Positions 33,187 to 43,599 of a DNA stretch of 49,792 bases are shown here, one piece after another. The stretch's first letter is position 1; each line of letters opens with the position of its first letter. The notes below the pieces were generated by a model. That model was given only the letters and a program-made list of their open reading frames with translations. It searched no databases and was not told the DNA's origin. Made by a program: the position numbers and the translations under genes. Location: positions 1 through 49,792 of the forward strand of contig JADNRY010000427.1 in assembly GCA_015501585.1 (NCBI GenBank), written 5' to 3'. Origin of the DNA: Rhodocollybia butyracea. Its lineage: Eukaryota > Basidiomycota > Agaricomycetes > Agaricales > Omphalotaceae.

Positions 33187-34066
33187 GTTTGAACAATAGA
33201 GTAATTTGGATCGTGTATTGAAAATTGTATTCGAAAAACATCAGTATTCTTTCAGTATACATATATAATGTTGTATGCTTCTAAATAAATATTGTAGTAT
33301 TTGAAAGTTTATTTCAATTTCGTGCAGAACCATTTGAACCAAAGAGAAAGTTGAGAGAAAGTCAAAGCTAAAATTATCAAGCCTTATAAGGCGACTCCTT
33401 ATTTTGATTCCGTTGATGGGACAAGTAAAATCGGTTGGCTTGGAGTGTCCCTCCCGTTATCCCACTCCCAGGAACAATGAATACAATCAAAATCCTATTT
33501 TCATACGTCATTTTTTTTTTCTGTCGGTGAGAGCAAGGCGCTTTGAAGATCGATATCTCTATCCAGCTCTATCCAGGCCGCAGGCTACATATAATGGACC
33601 CAATTGTGCTTTGTCTGTAAGATCTTCAGAAAACGTGTCGACTATATATATCACTGGTCATACCACATGTCGAAATTTACGCTGCCTATGTATGGACTAC
33701 CGTCCTGAATTTAAGTTCGTAAGATCTTCTACCTTCTTCCAACTTAAAACAACGCATATGTTCCGGAGTTCATGTACAATGGAACAAGGTAAGTAAATGA
33801 CCTCAGACCTGTCAGTTATTTTCCAGCTCGAATAATATCGCTTTTGGTCGGTCAAGAGCCTAGACCATCGAGCCGTTGTTTGGGTGACCTTCCAGGAACT
33901 AAAACATTGAATTCTCATTTTTGTTGCTCCACTCCGACAGCTTTGCACTGAGTAAGTAAGTGATGACGAGGGAGAAATCCGTTGGAGAACAAGGGCAGGT
34001 TATGTATGCCTGGGACACTTTGGAAAGGTAGATATCTCTAAGCGGGCTTTGTGACGAAGCAAAATG

Positions 34067-34074
34067 TATAAAAG
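34067..34074 (+). promoter_or_regulatory. TATA box of hydrophobin 2
   Basis: TATAAAAG, 82 bp upstream of the ATG, in the conserved promoter block shared by the array. Confidence 0.85.
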
Positions 34075-34148
34075 CCAGCTCAAAGTAAGAAGAATTTCCT
34101 TACTCAAACAATTAACCCTCGTTGTTCAAGTAATCTTCACTACTCATC

Positions 34149-34599
34149 ATGCAATTCAAACTCGCTTTCGTCTCTGCCGCTCTCGCTACTCTTGCCCTCG
34201 CCTCACCCACTGCTCGTAACGAGCCCGCCAGCAGCTGCTCCACTGGCCCCGTCCAGTGTTGCCAAAGCGTCCAAACCACCACCCAGGCAGCGAATAACGC
34301 CGGCGTCCTTGCTCTCCTTGCAGTTATCGGTGTTGCTCTCGGGGACGTGACTGGCGTCATCGGTCTCACCTGCTCTGGCATTAACATCGCCGGTGGAGGG
34401 ACCTGGTAAGCACTTTCCCAGTCATATTCTGCTCAAGCGTCGATACTTATCATCACCTTCGTAGCTCTGCTCAAGCTGTCTGCTGCACAGACAACGCCGA
34501 TGGTAATATAAAGAATATATGTGGTCTTATTGCTCTATTACTGACTGAAGTTTCACAGGTGGACTCATCTCCGTCGGCTGTGTTCCCGTTACCCTCTAA
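34149..34599 (+). CDS. Class I hydrophobin, copy 2
   Basis: Exons 34149-34405, 34465-34502 and 34559-34599 have the same lengths (257, 38, 41 nt) as copy 1, giving 111 residues. The signal peptide is identical and all eight cysteines are kept. Differences from copy 1 are few: N-N-A-G for S-N-P-G near residue 50, L-A-V for L-G-V near 58, G for A at 65, and D-N-A-D-G in place of D-N-A-T-G near the sixth and seventh cysteines. It pairs most closely with copy 1 (shared V residues in the C3-C4 loop and G-C-V-P ending). Same promoter block and TATA spacing, so co-expression is likely but inferred. Confidence 0.96.
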
Positions 34600-35760
34600 G
34601 CTTGAAGCTGAAAAGAGGCCCCCAACGACTCATCGGTTTAGCTGGGCTGCATTCAGGTCACATTCTTGTGACTTTTCTTATTGCAGCTTCCACACGGCCA
34701 ATTGCTCTTGAATATATTCTGGGAATCGTGGGGTACTTACTTTTGACTGATAGGCTTCATGGTTCGGATTGTGTATTGATAATTGTGTTCCAAAAATATC
34801 AGTATATATATAAGTATATAATGTTGTATGCTTCTAGATAAACCTTGTATTTGAAAGTTCATTTCAATTCCGTGCAGACTCCAGAGCCACTTGAACGTAC
34901 TGTGAGAAAGTCAAAGCTGAAATTATTGAGCCATATAAGGCGACTCTCATATTTTGATTCCGTTGATGGGACAAGTACACAACTTGATTGGTTGGCTCGG
35001 ACAACACAAGAGGCGAAACGAGAGAGGCATGTAGAATATCCAAGAGAAAGAACTTATGGGAAAATTGACGGAGTATCACGGTACGAGTAGCATGTTTATT
35101 ACTATCATAACAAAAGGAATTTTGTAGCATAGAAATATTGAGCCAAGAATCGATAGGGAATGTGTTCAAGTCAGTACTAGTCAGCACAAACTTTGAGGCT
35201 TGATTCCCCAATGATATGATATATCTGCTACTGTGGCTGAAGATGTAACTCTTTGGATAGGCTTTGCGGCCTTGATACGCAGTCGTTGCACTCAACGTCA
35301 CTGGGGTCACTGAACATCAATGGTCCGTTTCGTCCAAGAACAACGAATGCCCACTTCATACGTCATTTATTCCTGTCGGCGTTAGCAAGGCACTCTGGCA
35401 AATCTCTATTCAGACTATGACGGACTCAATCCTACTTCGTCTGCGGGATCTTCAGAACGTGCGTAGCATATCACGGGCCATACCACATGTCAAAATTTAC
35501 GCTGCCTATGTACTTACACTGCATAGAGTACAATGGGCTATCGTCCTGAATTTGAGCCGACCTTCTTCCAACTTAAAACAAGACTCATGCTCCATAATTC
35601 AGGTACAATGGAACAAGTTAACGTTGAACTTCCATGTTCGTTGCTCCACTCCGACAGCTTTGCACTGAGTAAGTAAGTAATGACGAGGAAGAAATCCACT
35701 AGGGAAGAGGGGTAGGCTATGTACGCCTGGGACACTTCGGCCTTTGTGGCAAAGCAAAGG

Positions 35761-35768
35761 TATAAAAG
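35761..35768 (+). promoter_or_regulatory. TATA box of hydrophobin 3
   Basis: TATAAAAG, 82 bp upstream of the ATG. The preceding GTGGCAAAGCAAAGG context has small changes from the other copies. Confidence 0.85.
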
Positions 35769-35842
35769 CTAGCTGAAAGTATGAAGAAGTTCCTTACTCG
35801 AACAATTAACCGTTGTCATTCAAGTAATCTTCCATACTCATC

Positions 35843-36293
35843 ATGCAGTTCAAACTCGCTTTCGTCTCCGCCGCTCTCGCTACTCTTGCGCTTGCCTCAC
35901 CCACTGCTCGTAATGAGCCCGCCAGCAGCTGCTCCACCGGCCCCGTCCAGTGTTGCCAAAGCGTCCAAACCACCACCCAAGCAGCCTCTAACCCCGGCGT
36001 CCTTGCTCTCCTTGGACTTATCGGCGTCGTTCTCGGGGACGTGACTGGCCTCATCGGTCTCACCTGCTCTGGCATTAACATCGCTGGGGGAGGGACCTGG
36101 TAAGCACTTTCCCAGTCATATTCTACTCAAGGCTTAATACTCATATCATCGCCTTCGTAGTGCTGCTCAAGCTGTCTGCTGCACAGACAACGCCGTTGGT
36201 AATATCAAGAATATCCGTCATCCTATGTTTATTACTGACTGAAGTTTCACAGGTGGACTCATCTCCGTCGGCTGTGCGCCCGTTACCCTCTAA
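35843..36293 (+). CDS. Class I hydrophobin, copy 3
   Basis: Exons 35843-36099, 36161-36198 and 36253-36293 encode 111 residues with the shared signal peptide and eight cysteines. The C3-C4 loop reads [16 protein letters not shown], and the end is G-C-A-P-V-T-L. Both features are shared with copy 4 and differ from copies 1-2. Exon 2 begins C-A-A-Q instead of C-S-A-Q. The splice phases conserve the fifth cysteine, whose codon is split across intron 1. Confidence 0.96.
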
Positions 36294-37491
36294 GTTTGAA
36301 GTTGAGTGGAGGCCCCCGACGACTCATCAGCTTAGCTGGGTTGCATACAGGTCACATTGTTGTGGCTTCTTCTATTGCAACCTCCACACGGCCAACCGCT
36401 CTTGGAATTGAATATATTCAGGGAATCTCGGGGATACTTTTGACTGATAGGCTTCATGGTTCGGATTGTGTATTGATAGTTGTGTCCCAAAAATATCAGT
36501 ATATATATAAGTATATAATGTTGTATGCTTCTAGATAAACCTTGTATTTGAAAGTTCATTTCAATTTTGTGCAGAGCCACTTGAACGTACAGTGAGAAAG
36601 TCAAAGCTAAGTAAAATTATTGCTCATTTTGATTCCATTAATGGGACAAGTACATAAATTGCGAAACGAGCGAGGCATAAAAATATGCGGGAGAAAGAAC
36701 TGGAAATTCAACAGAATATCCGAGTCACGGTATGAGTAGCACGTTGTACTTGCTATCATAGCAAAGGGTATATAAGAGAAATTCGTAGAATTTTTGTAAA
36801 ATCAAAATATTGATCCAAGAATCAATAAAGAATGCGTTCAAGTCAGTACTAGTCAGTGCTAGTAGTCAGTAGTATAAGCCTTGATTCCCCAATGATATGA
36901 TATATCTGGCATTTAAGTTGCCACCGTGACTGAAGATGTAACTGTTTGGACAGAATTAGTGCTCTACGGTCTTCCTTGATACGCAGTCATTGCCCTCAAT
37001 GTTACTGAAGAAGAATGGTCTCTCTCGTTGTCCTACTTCTAAGAAAAACGAAATTCCCACCTAATACGTCATTTATTCCTGTCGGCGTTAGCAAGGCACT
37101 CTATTCAGACTATGACGGACTCAACTTTCCTACTTTGTCTGCGGGATCTTCAGAACTTGAATGTGCGTAGCATATCACGGCCACACCACATGTCAAAATT
37201 TACGCTGCCTATGTACTTACACTGCATAGACTTACAATGGACTATCGTCCTGAATTTGAGCTCGAGTAAGATCTTCGGCATTCTTCCAACTTAAAACAAG
37301 ACTCATGCTCCGGAATTCAGGTACAAAGGAACAAGCTAATGTTAAACTTTTATGTTCGTTGCTCCACTCCGACAGCTTTGCACTGAGTAAGTAAGTGATG
37401 ACGAGGAAGAAATCCGTTGGGGAAGATGTGCAGGCTATGTACGCCTGGTACACTTTGGAAAGATAGGTGGGCTTTGTGGCGAAGCAAAATG

Positions 37492-37499
37492 TATAAAAG
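37492..37499 (+). promoter_or_regulatory. TATA box of hydrophobin 4
   Basis: TATAAAAG, 82 bp upstream of the ATG, in the same GAAGCAAAATGTATAAAAGC context as copy 1. Confidence 0.85.
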
Positions 37500-37573
37500 C
37501 TAGCTAAAAGTATGAAGAAGTTCCTTACTCGAACAATTAACCGTTGTCATTCAAGTAATCTTCACTACTCATC

Positions 37574-38024
37574 ATGCAGTTCAAACTCGCTTTTGTCTCC
37601 GCTGCTCTCGCTACTCTTGCCCTCGCCTCACCCACTGCTCGTAATGAGCCCGCCAGCAGCTGCTCCACTGGCCCCGTCCAGTGTTGCCAAAGCGTCCAAA
37701 CCACCACCCAGGCAGCCTCTAACCCCGGCATTCTTGCTCTCCTTGGACTTATTGGCGTCGTTCTCGGGGATGTGACAGGCCTCATCGGTCTCACTTGCTC
37801 TGGCATTAACATCGCTGGTGGCGGGACCTGGTAAGCACTTTCCCAGTCATATTTTACTCAAGCCTTGATACTTATCATCATCTTCGTAGCTCTGCTCAAG
37901 CTGTCTGCTGCACAGACAACGCCGTTGGTAATATAAAGGATATCCGTACTCCTATGACACTATAACTGACTGAAATTTCACAGGTGGACTCATCTCCGTC
38001 GGCTGTGCTCCCGTTACCCTCTAA
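37574..38024 (+). CDS. Class I hydrophobin, copy 4
   Basis: Exons 37574-37830, 37890-37927 and 37984-38024 encode 111 residues with the shared signal peptide and eight cysteines. It differs from copy 3 by very few residues (I for V near residue 53, S for A after the fifth cysteine). Its 3' flank (GGCCCCCGACGACTCATCAG) matches those of copies 2 and 3. It is the last intact member; the next unit downstream is decayed. Confidence 0.96.
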
Positions 38025-38341
38025 GTTTGAAGTTGAATGGAGGCCCCCGACGACTCATCAGCTTAGCTGGGTTGCGTACAGGTCACATTGTGACTTTTTC
38101 TATCGCGGCCCCCACACGGCCAATTGCTCTTGGAATTGAATATATTCTGGGAATCGCGGGGATACTTTTGACTGCTTCATGGTTCGGATTGTGTATTGAT
38201 AATTGTGTTCCAAAAATATCAGTATATATATAGGTATATAATGTTGTATCGTTGTATGCTTCTAGATAAACCTTGTATTTGAAAGTTCATTTCAATTTCG
38301 CGCAGAGCCAGTTGAACGTAGTAAGAAAATCAAAGCTAAAA

Positions 38342-39200
38342 TTATTGAGCCTCATAAGGCGACTCATATTTTGATTCCGTTGATGGGACAAGTAAAATCG
38401 GTTGGCTCAGAGTGTTCCTCTCATAATCCCACATCCTATGTCAATTATTCCTGTCGGCGATAGCAAAGTACTCTGTAAATCTGTATCCAGACTACCATTC
38501 AGATTAAGGACTCGGTTAGACTCGGTCCTACTTGGTCTGGGGGATCTTCAGAAAACGTATGTAGCATATCACTGGCTAGGCCTGATGTAACGCTAGAGTG
38601 GCAGAGTCACCGTAGCGCAACACGGGAGGTGTGAGAGAAGAGGTGTACTCGAGAGAACCGTTGTAAACCGGGGGGAATTCGATTCACGAGAACCTATCTA
38701 CCTACAGCAAAGTTCTCTTCCTTATATACCTTTCTTGAGACCTATTGCTATAAGTAGATATTATAGAAATACGAAACGAGTAAGTAAAGAGTGAATTATC
38801 TACTAAAGTTTGATGAGTAAACAGATCAATTAAGGAAAGTGTTCGTGACCAGAGAAACAAGTCACGTCTCCGTTACACCTGAGGCAGTCCAAGGCAGTCC
38901 CTTCTAAGAGGTTAACAGCTTAAGCGAGAAACCTCGTTAGAGGAACGCCATTGGTAAATATCAAGCATATGCGTGACTGAAATTTCACAAGAATTATCTC
39001 CGTTGGCTGCATTCCTATTACCCTCTGAGTCTGGACTTGAACGGAGCTCCCGATGGATCATCAGCTGAGCTGAGCTACACACTGGTCGCATTTTGTGCTT
39101 TATTGCAGCTTCTACTGGGAAAACTGCCCTTAATTTGGGGTGAATACTTTTGATTCATAGTCATGGTTTTGGATTACATATTGGTACAGGGTGAAACAGG
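38342..39200 (+). pseudogene. Hydrophobin relic 5, broken by a solo LTR
   Basis: The segment at about 38342-38585 matches the upstream region of the intact copies (TTATTCCTGTCGGCGATAGC). After the solo LTR at 38586-38877, only intron-2 and exon-3-like sequence remains (38953-39028, GTTGGCTGC then CCTATTACCCTCTGA), followed by the family 3' flank. The TATA box, exons 1 and 2 are gone, and the intron-2 acceptor is altered (CACAAG for CACAGG). No protein can be made. Confidence 0.8.
38586..38877. mobile_element. Solo LTR, 292 bp
   Basis: Starts TGTAACGCTAG and ends TCTCCGTTACA, with the inverted ends TGTAACG/CGTTACA. It is flanked on both sides by CCTGA (38581-38585 and 38878-38882), a 5-bp target duplication. 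No internal coding sequence is present, as expected after recombination between two LTRs. It is unrelated to the copia and gypsy LTRs in this window. Confidence 0.85.
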
Positions 39201-39290
39201 GCGAAACCCTCCCTTGCGGCTCTGGCTGAAATAGAAGAAGCTCATGCTGGCTCATGCCGTCAGTCGCATTTCATCATTTGTTCAAACCCT

Positions 39291-39318
39291 GGAAGGAAGG
39301 AAGGAAGGGAGGAAGGAA
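39291..39318 (+). repeat. GGAA microsatellite
   Basis: About six GGAA/GGGA units in a row. Confidence 0.8.
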
Positions 39319-39457
39319 AAACCTGGAAAAACCGACCAGGTGGTCCCCTGTGGTCCCTGTTTAAGGAACAGCCGAGTTCCACGCTACGCGCATGGTGACT
39401 TTCATGCGTGCCGTGGATACTCAGGGATACTCGTGGCTACTGTACCTACGCCGTCTC

Positions 39458-40069
39458 AGGACCCCTGATTATGGTACTGGAACCCATTTCTGGGACGATC
39501 CAAACAAAGGCATTTTTGACCGAACCAGTTTCGCTCAATTTGGCCCAAATTTGCCCGAAATTTGGATTTGGGTTGCTCCCAGTCCCGATTTTTGACCGAA
39601 AATTTGCCCATGGGTTAAATTTTGCGCTTATGAGCTGCCTGAGCCATTTTTAAAGCTATCTAGACATTCTGGAGACCGTAAGAAGCTAAATAAATAGTTC
39701 AAAACCCTAAATCTTCTGACGCGCTCAAAAACAACATTGAGCTCATTGTGTGCCATTTTCAAGCCATTTTACAGAGAGAGCATTGCAGGACGCGATGTGT
39801 CGGGCCCATAACTGAATTTGAAGTGTCTATTATCATATCTACACTAGACAATACAGATTATAGGCCATGGTCTGCGCAGTAAAGTAAAGAGTTTGCGAAA
39901 ACTATGAAAATTTGACTCAGATTTGGCCCATTTTTGCCCGAAAATCCGGGTCTGGGCTCTCGCCCAAGGTGGTCCTTTTTGCCCGAACCTATGTATGGGA
40001 TAGGGCCAAAATCAGACCGATTTTTGACCGAACTGGGAAGAGGGATAACCCCCAATAATCAGGGGTCCT
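39458..40069. mobile_element. MITE-like element with 8-9 bp target duplication
   Basis: The left end AGGACCCCTGATTAT recurs inverted at the right end (ATAATCAGGGGTCCT). GCCGTCTC(A) lies directly outside both ends (39450-39458 and 40070-40078). Inside are many copies of GACCGAAA / GGTCAAAAATC and CCCGAAAT words in both orientations. The 612-bp element encodes nothing recognisable. The target-duplication length fits hAT or Mutator-type transposases, but the ends do not decide between them. Confidence 0.8.
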
Positions 40070-40305
40070 GCCGTCTCACAGCCCCGATACACAGTATGAA
40101 GTTCCCAAGACCGTTTCATAGATTTGCAATACTAGATAAGTAAATCTTGGTGTGCCAACTCAGCATATGTGCATATATACATACAGATTTCGTCGAGGAT
40201 TATAAATGAAACGAAAAAGCAAACTCTTCCCCAGCTGCTGGTTCAGTTCATTCCCTTCGCGCCACCCTTTGTCGGCAGTATCTCTTCCCAACGCTCCTCT
40301 CCTCA

Positions 40306-41082
40306 ATGCTCCTGACACACCACTGGCTGGGTTTTGTTCTCCTCGCAGTACTCATTTTCCCCGCATGTGCTGCGCCCCCGCTGGTAAGACATACACAATG
40401 CACCTATTCTGGCTACTAACTTTTCCAAAACTAGGCACGCAGGGATATCACGTATACGGTGACTGTGGTCGATGTAAATGGTGACGCTATAGAACGGGTT
40501 CCAAGTCTTGCGCACAGGCGCATTGAGGGTTTCCTTGGTGTCCCCGACGTGGGGATAAATCTCAAAGATGGGCCAGGTTATAAGAAAATAACACATCTCA
40601 GCCTTGCGATGGGCCTTGCCACAGCACAGCTCATAAAGACTGAAATGCTTTATTTCAAGCTGACAGGAGGCAACTCCTGTGCCAAGATATGCTATGGATA
40701 CGTGGTCTCCAACAGTGAAGGAAACAGAGACATGACGATCAGTGCACTTATCACCAGCAGGGATGAACAGGGTCAATATCGCGTGGTCCGTAAACCCTTG
40801 CCTGATAGCCGGAAGGATACCGCAACCTGGAAGCAAACCCGGGCACAACAGCATCTAAAGTTTTTGAAGGAATTTGTGCCAACAAAAAGACGGGTGGTGG
40901 CGATGGCGATGGCTGAGTATTCTGCGGCTCCCGAGTTCGAGGGCGTCAGAGAGGCTGCGGAGGCTATCGAGGAAGCTGATCAGGCTTTATATGCAGAGGT
41001 CGTCAAACAGGCCGTGGCCAAGGGCAGGGCTAGGGAGGATGCCAAGTGGGCTCCATGGCGTATCGAAAACCTCCGCGCTTAG
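40306..41082 (+). CDS. Secreted protein of unknown function, paralog A
   Basis: Two exons (40306-40383 and 40435-41082) joined by a 51-nt GT-AG intron give 241 residues. The start at 40306 is chosen because it opens a clear signal peptide (LLTHHWLGFVLLAVLIFPAC) that the intron would otherwise separate. A dibasic-like A-R-R-D follows, then a core with FKLTGGNSCAKICYGYVV and a helical, Ala/Glu-rich C-terminus (EFEGVREAAEAIEEADQ). Two cysteines lie close together in the core. I do not recognise the family. Paralog B at 42096 shares gene structure, signal peptide and core. The location next to hydrophobin relics and the signal peptide suggest a cell-surface or extracellular protein, which is inference. 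Confidence 0.8.
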
Positions 41083-41279
41083 CACGATAGATCTGCGAAT
41101 CCGCCAGTGCCCTGATGGCAAAGTTTCCTTACTCCTTACTTGTAACATAGTAAATTTCTGAGTTGACTATGGAAAGTTTACGCCCGGTCACGTATACATC
41201 TTTTATTAGGTTTTTAGCAACGTCGACGACCTCCTGGTCTGTATCTTCTTCTGATCTGGCCACCCATGACGGAACACCA
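41083..41279. other. 3' flank of paralog A
   Basis: A TGGAAAGTTTACGCC motif near 41169 recurs near 43639 in the 3' flank of paralog B, so the duplicated segment includes this flank. Confidence 0.5.
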
Positions 41280-41760
41280 AAGCAAGGTTTCCTTTCGGCG
41301 ATAGTTTGAAGGTGCTCTGTACTTGGAATTCACACGGACTATATATGGCGGACCCGGAAATCCTACTCCTCAAGTACTTAAGTATGTCTACGAAATCTCC
41401 AGAAAGGGTCTACGATAGAGTCACTGATCATACCACACATCGAGGTTTATGCTACTTGCGTCTATACACGGGACTTTCACAGTTGGACTTACAATGGATT
41501 GTATCGTCCCGAATTCGAGATTGTAAGTTCTTCTACACACCTTGAACAAAACCCATGTTCCAGCGCTGCATTCCTGTTACCCTCTGAGCCTGAGCTTAGG
41601 ACGGAGCTTCCGACGGTTGATCGGCTTAACTGAGCTGCATACGGGTCACATTATTGTGTTTCATTCCAGCTTCTACTGGGACAACTGCCCTTGGTATTCA
41701 AGATATTCATTGACCTCTACGAGGCGGCGGGAGTACTTACTTTTGATTCATAGTTTCATG
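41280..41760 (+). pseudogene. Hydrophobin relic 6
   Basis: The sequence from about 41280 matches the upstream region of the intact hydrophobins (GGCGATAGTTTGAAGGTGCTCTG, ATCATACCACACATCGAGG). At about 41563 it jumps directly from promoter-type sequence (CCCATGTTCCAG) to exon 3 (GCTGCATTCCTGTTACCCTC, stop TGA 41585-41587), followed by the family 3' flank. A deletion thus removed the TATA box, exons 1-2 and both introns. Confidence 0.75.
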
Positions 41761-42095
41761 GTTTCGAATCGCGTATATTGTTGGTAGAATAATCACCGCA
41801 TCCGCAACCAGGAAAAAAGCTCATGCCATCAGTCGCATTTCATCATTTTAAAGCTTAGCCTAACGTCGCTGGTGTTTGGTGTTTCGCTTATTCAAATTGG
41901 CAATAAATACTAGATGGGAAAATCTTTCTGTACCAATTCAGCATATGTGTATATATACAGATTGCGTTGATGATATAAAATGAAACGAAAAAGCAAACTC
42001 TTCCCCAGCTGCTGGTTCAGCTCATCCCTCTTGTGCCGCTTTGTCGCTGTCATACCCACCTAACGCTCCTCTCACAGCAGCATCTGATTCTCTCG
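41761..42095. other. Upstream region of paralog B
   Basis: Shares segments with the region upstream of paralog A: TCAGTCGCATTTCATCATTT (about 41829; also about 39261) and TGAAACGAAAAAGCAAACTC (about 41980; also about 40206). The latter is just upstream of both starts and probably lies in the promoter or 5' leader. Confidence 0.6.
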
Positions 42096-42938
42096 ATGCT
42101 CCTAACACCTCACTGGCTGGGTTTCGTCCTCCTCGCGGTGTTCATTTGCCCTGCGTGTGCTGCACCGCCGCTGGTAAGCCATATACGATGCATCTATTCT
42201 GGCTACTAACTTTTCTTCTAAAACTAGGTACGACGCAGTATCACGTATGAGGTGACCGTGGTCAGTGTACACGGTCACGATATAAAAGAGGTCCCAAGCA
42301 TTGCGCACAAGCGTATCATGGAACTCCTCGGTGTCGTGACGACGCAACTCAGAGATGGCCCCGGCCATAAAAACATAAAACACCACAGCATTGCGGTGGG
42401 TGACACTAGCGCATTCAACGCGGACAGCATGTTTTATTTCAAGCTGACAGGAGGCAACTCCTGTCCCGTGATGTGCTATGGATATGTCGTCCCCAACTAC
42501 AAAGGAAGCACCAAGATCATCGGTGCGGTTTTCACCTGGGATGGCGAGCATCAATATGGCGTAGTCCGTAAACCCATGACTGATGTCCAGAAGGCTAGCA
42601 AAGACTTCACGAATACCCGGAAAAGATGGCATATCTGGTTTTTGAAGAACTTTGGGCCGATAAAGAGATGGGTGGTGGCGATGGCTCAGTACCCTGCGGC
42701 GTCCGAGTTCGAGGGTGTCAAAGAAGCTGCGCATGCTATCATTGCCAAAGAGGCTGCGGACAAGGTTAAGGCTAATAAGGCTGATGCTGCGGCCAAGGCC
42801 AAGGCGGAGGAGGAGGCCAAAGCCAGGGCTGCATTGCAGGCGGCTAAGGCAGAGGCAGAGGCTAAGCGGAATCGGGTATCTATTAAAAACCTCCTCAATT
42901 CGACAGTATCTATCCAAAACCTCCTTAATACACCATAG
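42096..42938 (+). CDS. Secreted protein of unknown function, paralog B
   Basis: Exons 42096-42173 and 42228-42938 give 262 residues. The signal peptide (LLTPHWLGFVLLAVFICPAC), the A-P-P-L/R-R junction and the FKLTGGNSC-x3-CYGYVV core match paralog A, as do the intron position and phase. The C-terminus differs: an Ala/Lys/Glu-rich helix (AKAKAEEEAKARAALQAAKA), likely coiled coil, and then a duplicated V-S-I-x-N-L-L-N motif at the end. Paralog A ends earlier without these. I do not recognise the family; secretion is inferred from the signal peptide. Confidence 0.8.
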
Positions 42939-42964
42939 ATCTACCAGTCCGCAGAGTTTCCTTA

Positions 42965-43596
42965 GGCTTAGTCCAGTAACTTTTCCGCACTGGATTTTTC
43001 ACCCTGGATTTTCTAAATGCTAGCACATGATGTGATCTGACGAGATCGTAACGTAGTGATTGATGTGACTAAATGTGACCATCAAACCGATTGCGCGCGC
43101 GCTTTTTGTCTCCTTGTTTTCTTTTATCTCGAGTACCATTGACACTTGCCGTGGTGCTTCCAATTTGATACACAGCCTTGCCTATATACCACACTCATTG
43201 ACACCTTTAATGATCAATGCATCACTGAGGCTGGTGAAGCCAACTTTGTCAATTATGTTTGGGATTTGTTTGGGATCATCTTGCAGAACTGGGAGATGGG
43301 GGAAATGTGGTAAAATCCATTGCTAAAGGTGTCGCTGTGAAGTTCAAGCCCACTCCAAGGCTAATATAGCATATAACCGTGGCTACTACAACAACTATGA
43401 GCTTCTGTTGCTTCAGTATTGGGCGTTATCAGTGAAGCCACTGAAATCTGGGTGACATGGAGCGCCCGGAAGCGCCAATGAGCACTGAGCGTGACAAAAT
43501 GATTAAATCTGACAGCTACGTAATTGACCAATTTCAGTAATAGAGAATTTTCCAGGGTGAAAAATCCAGTGCGGAAAAGTTACTGGACTAAGCCTT
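42965..43596. mobile_element. Tourist-like MITE (PIF/Harbinger type)
   Basis: TIRs of about 46 bp begin GGCTTAGTCCAGTAACTTTT and are nearly perfect in inverted copy. TTA flanks both ends (42962-42964 and 43597-43599). TTA duplications and GG...CC ends are typical of PIF/Harbinger elements. The 632-bp element carries no transposase. It sits in the 3' flank of paralog B, which is uninterrupted at the equivalent place after paralog A. Confidence 0.85.
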
Positions 43597-43599
43597 ACG

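Noticed and set aside
36160..36411. 83-residue frame over hydrophobin exon 2
   Set aside because: Overlaps the spliced hydrophobin 3 in another frame and reads through its intron.
40206..40484. Alternative 92-residue start for paralog A
   Set aside because: Reads through the intron and lacks a signal peptide; the spliced model starting at 40306 matches paralog B exactly in structure.
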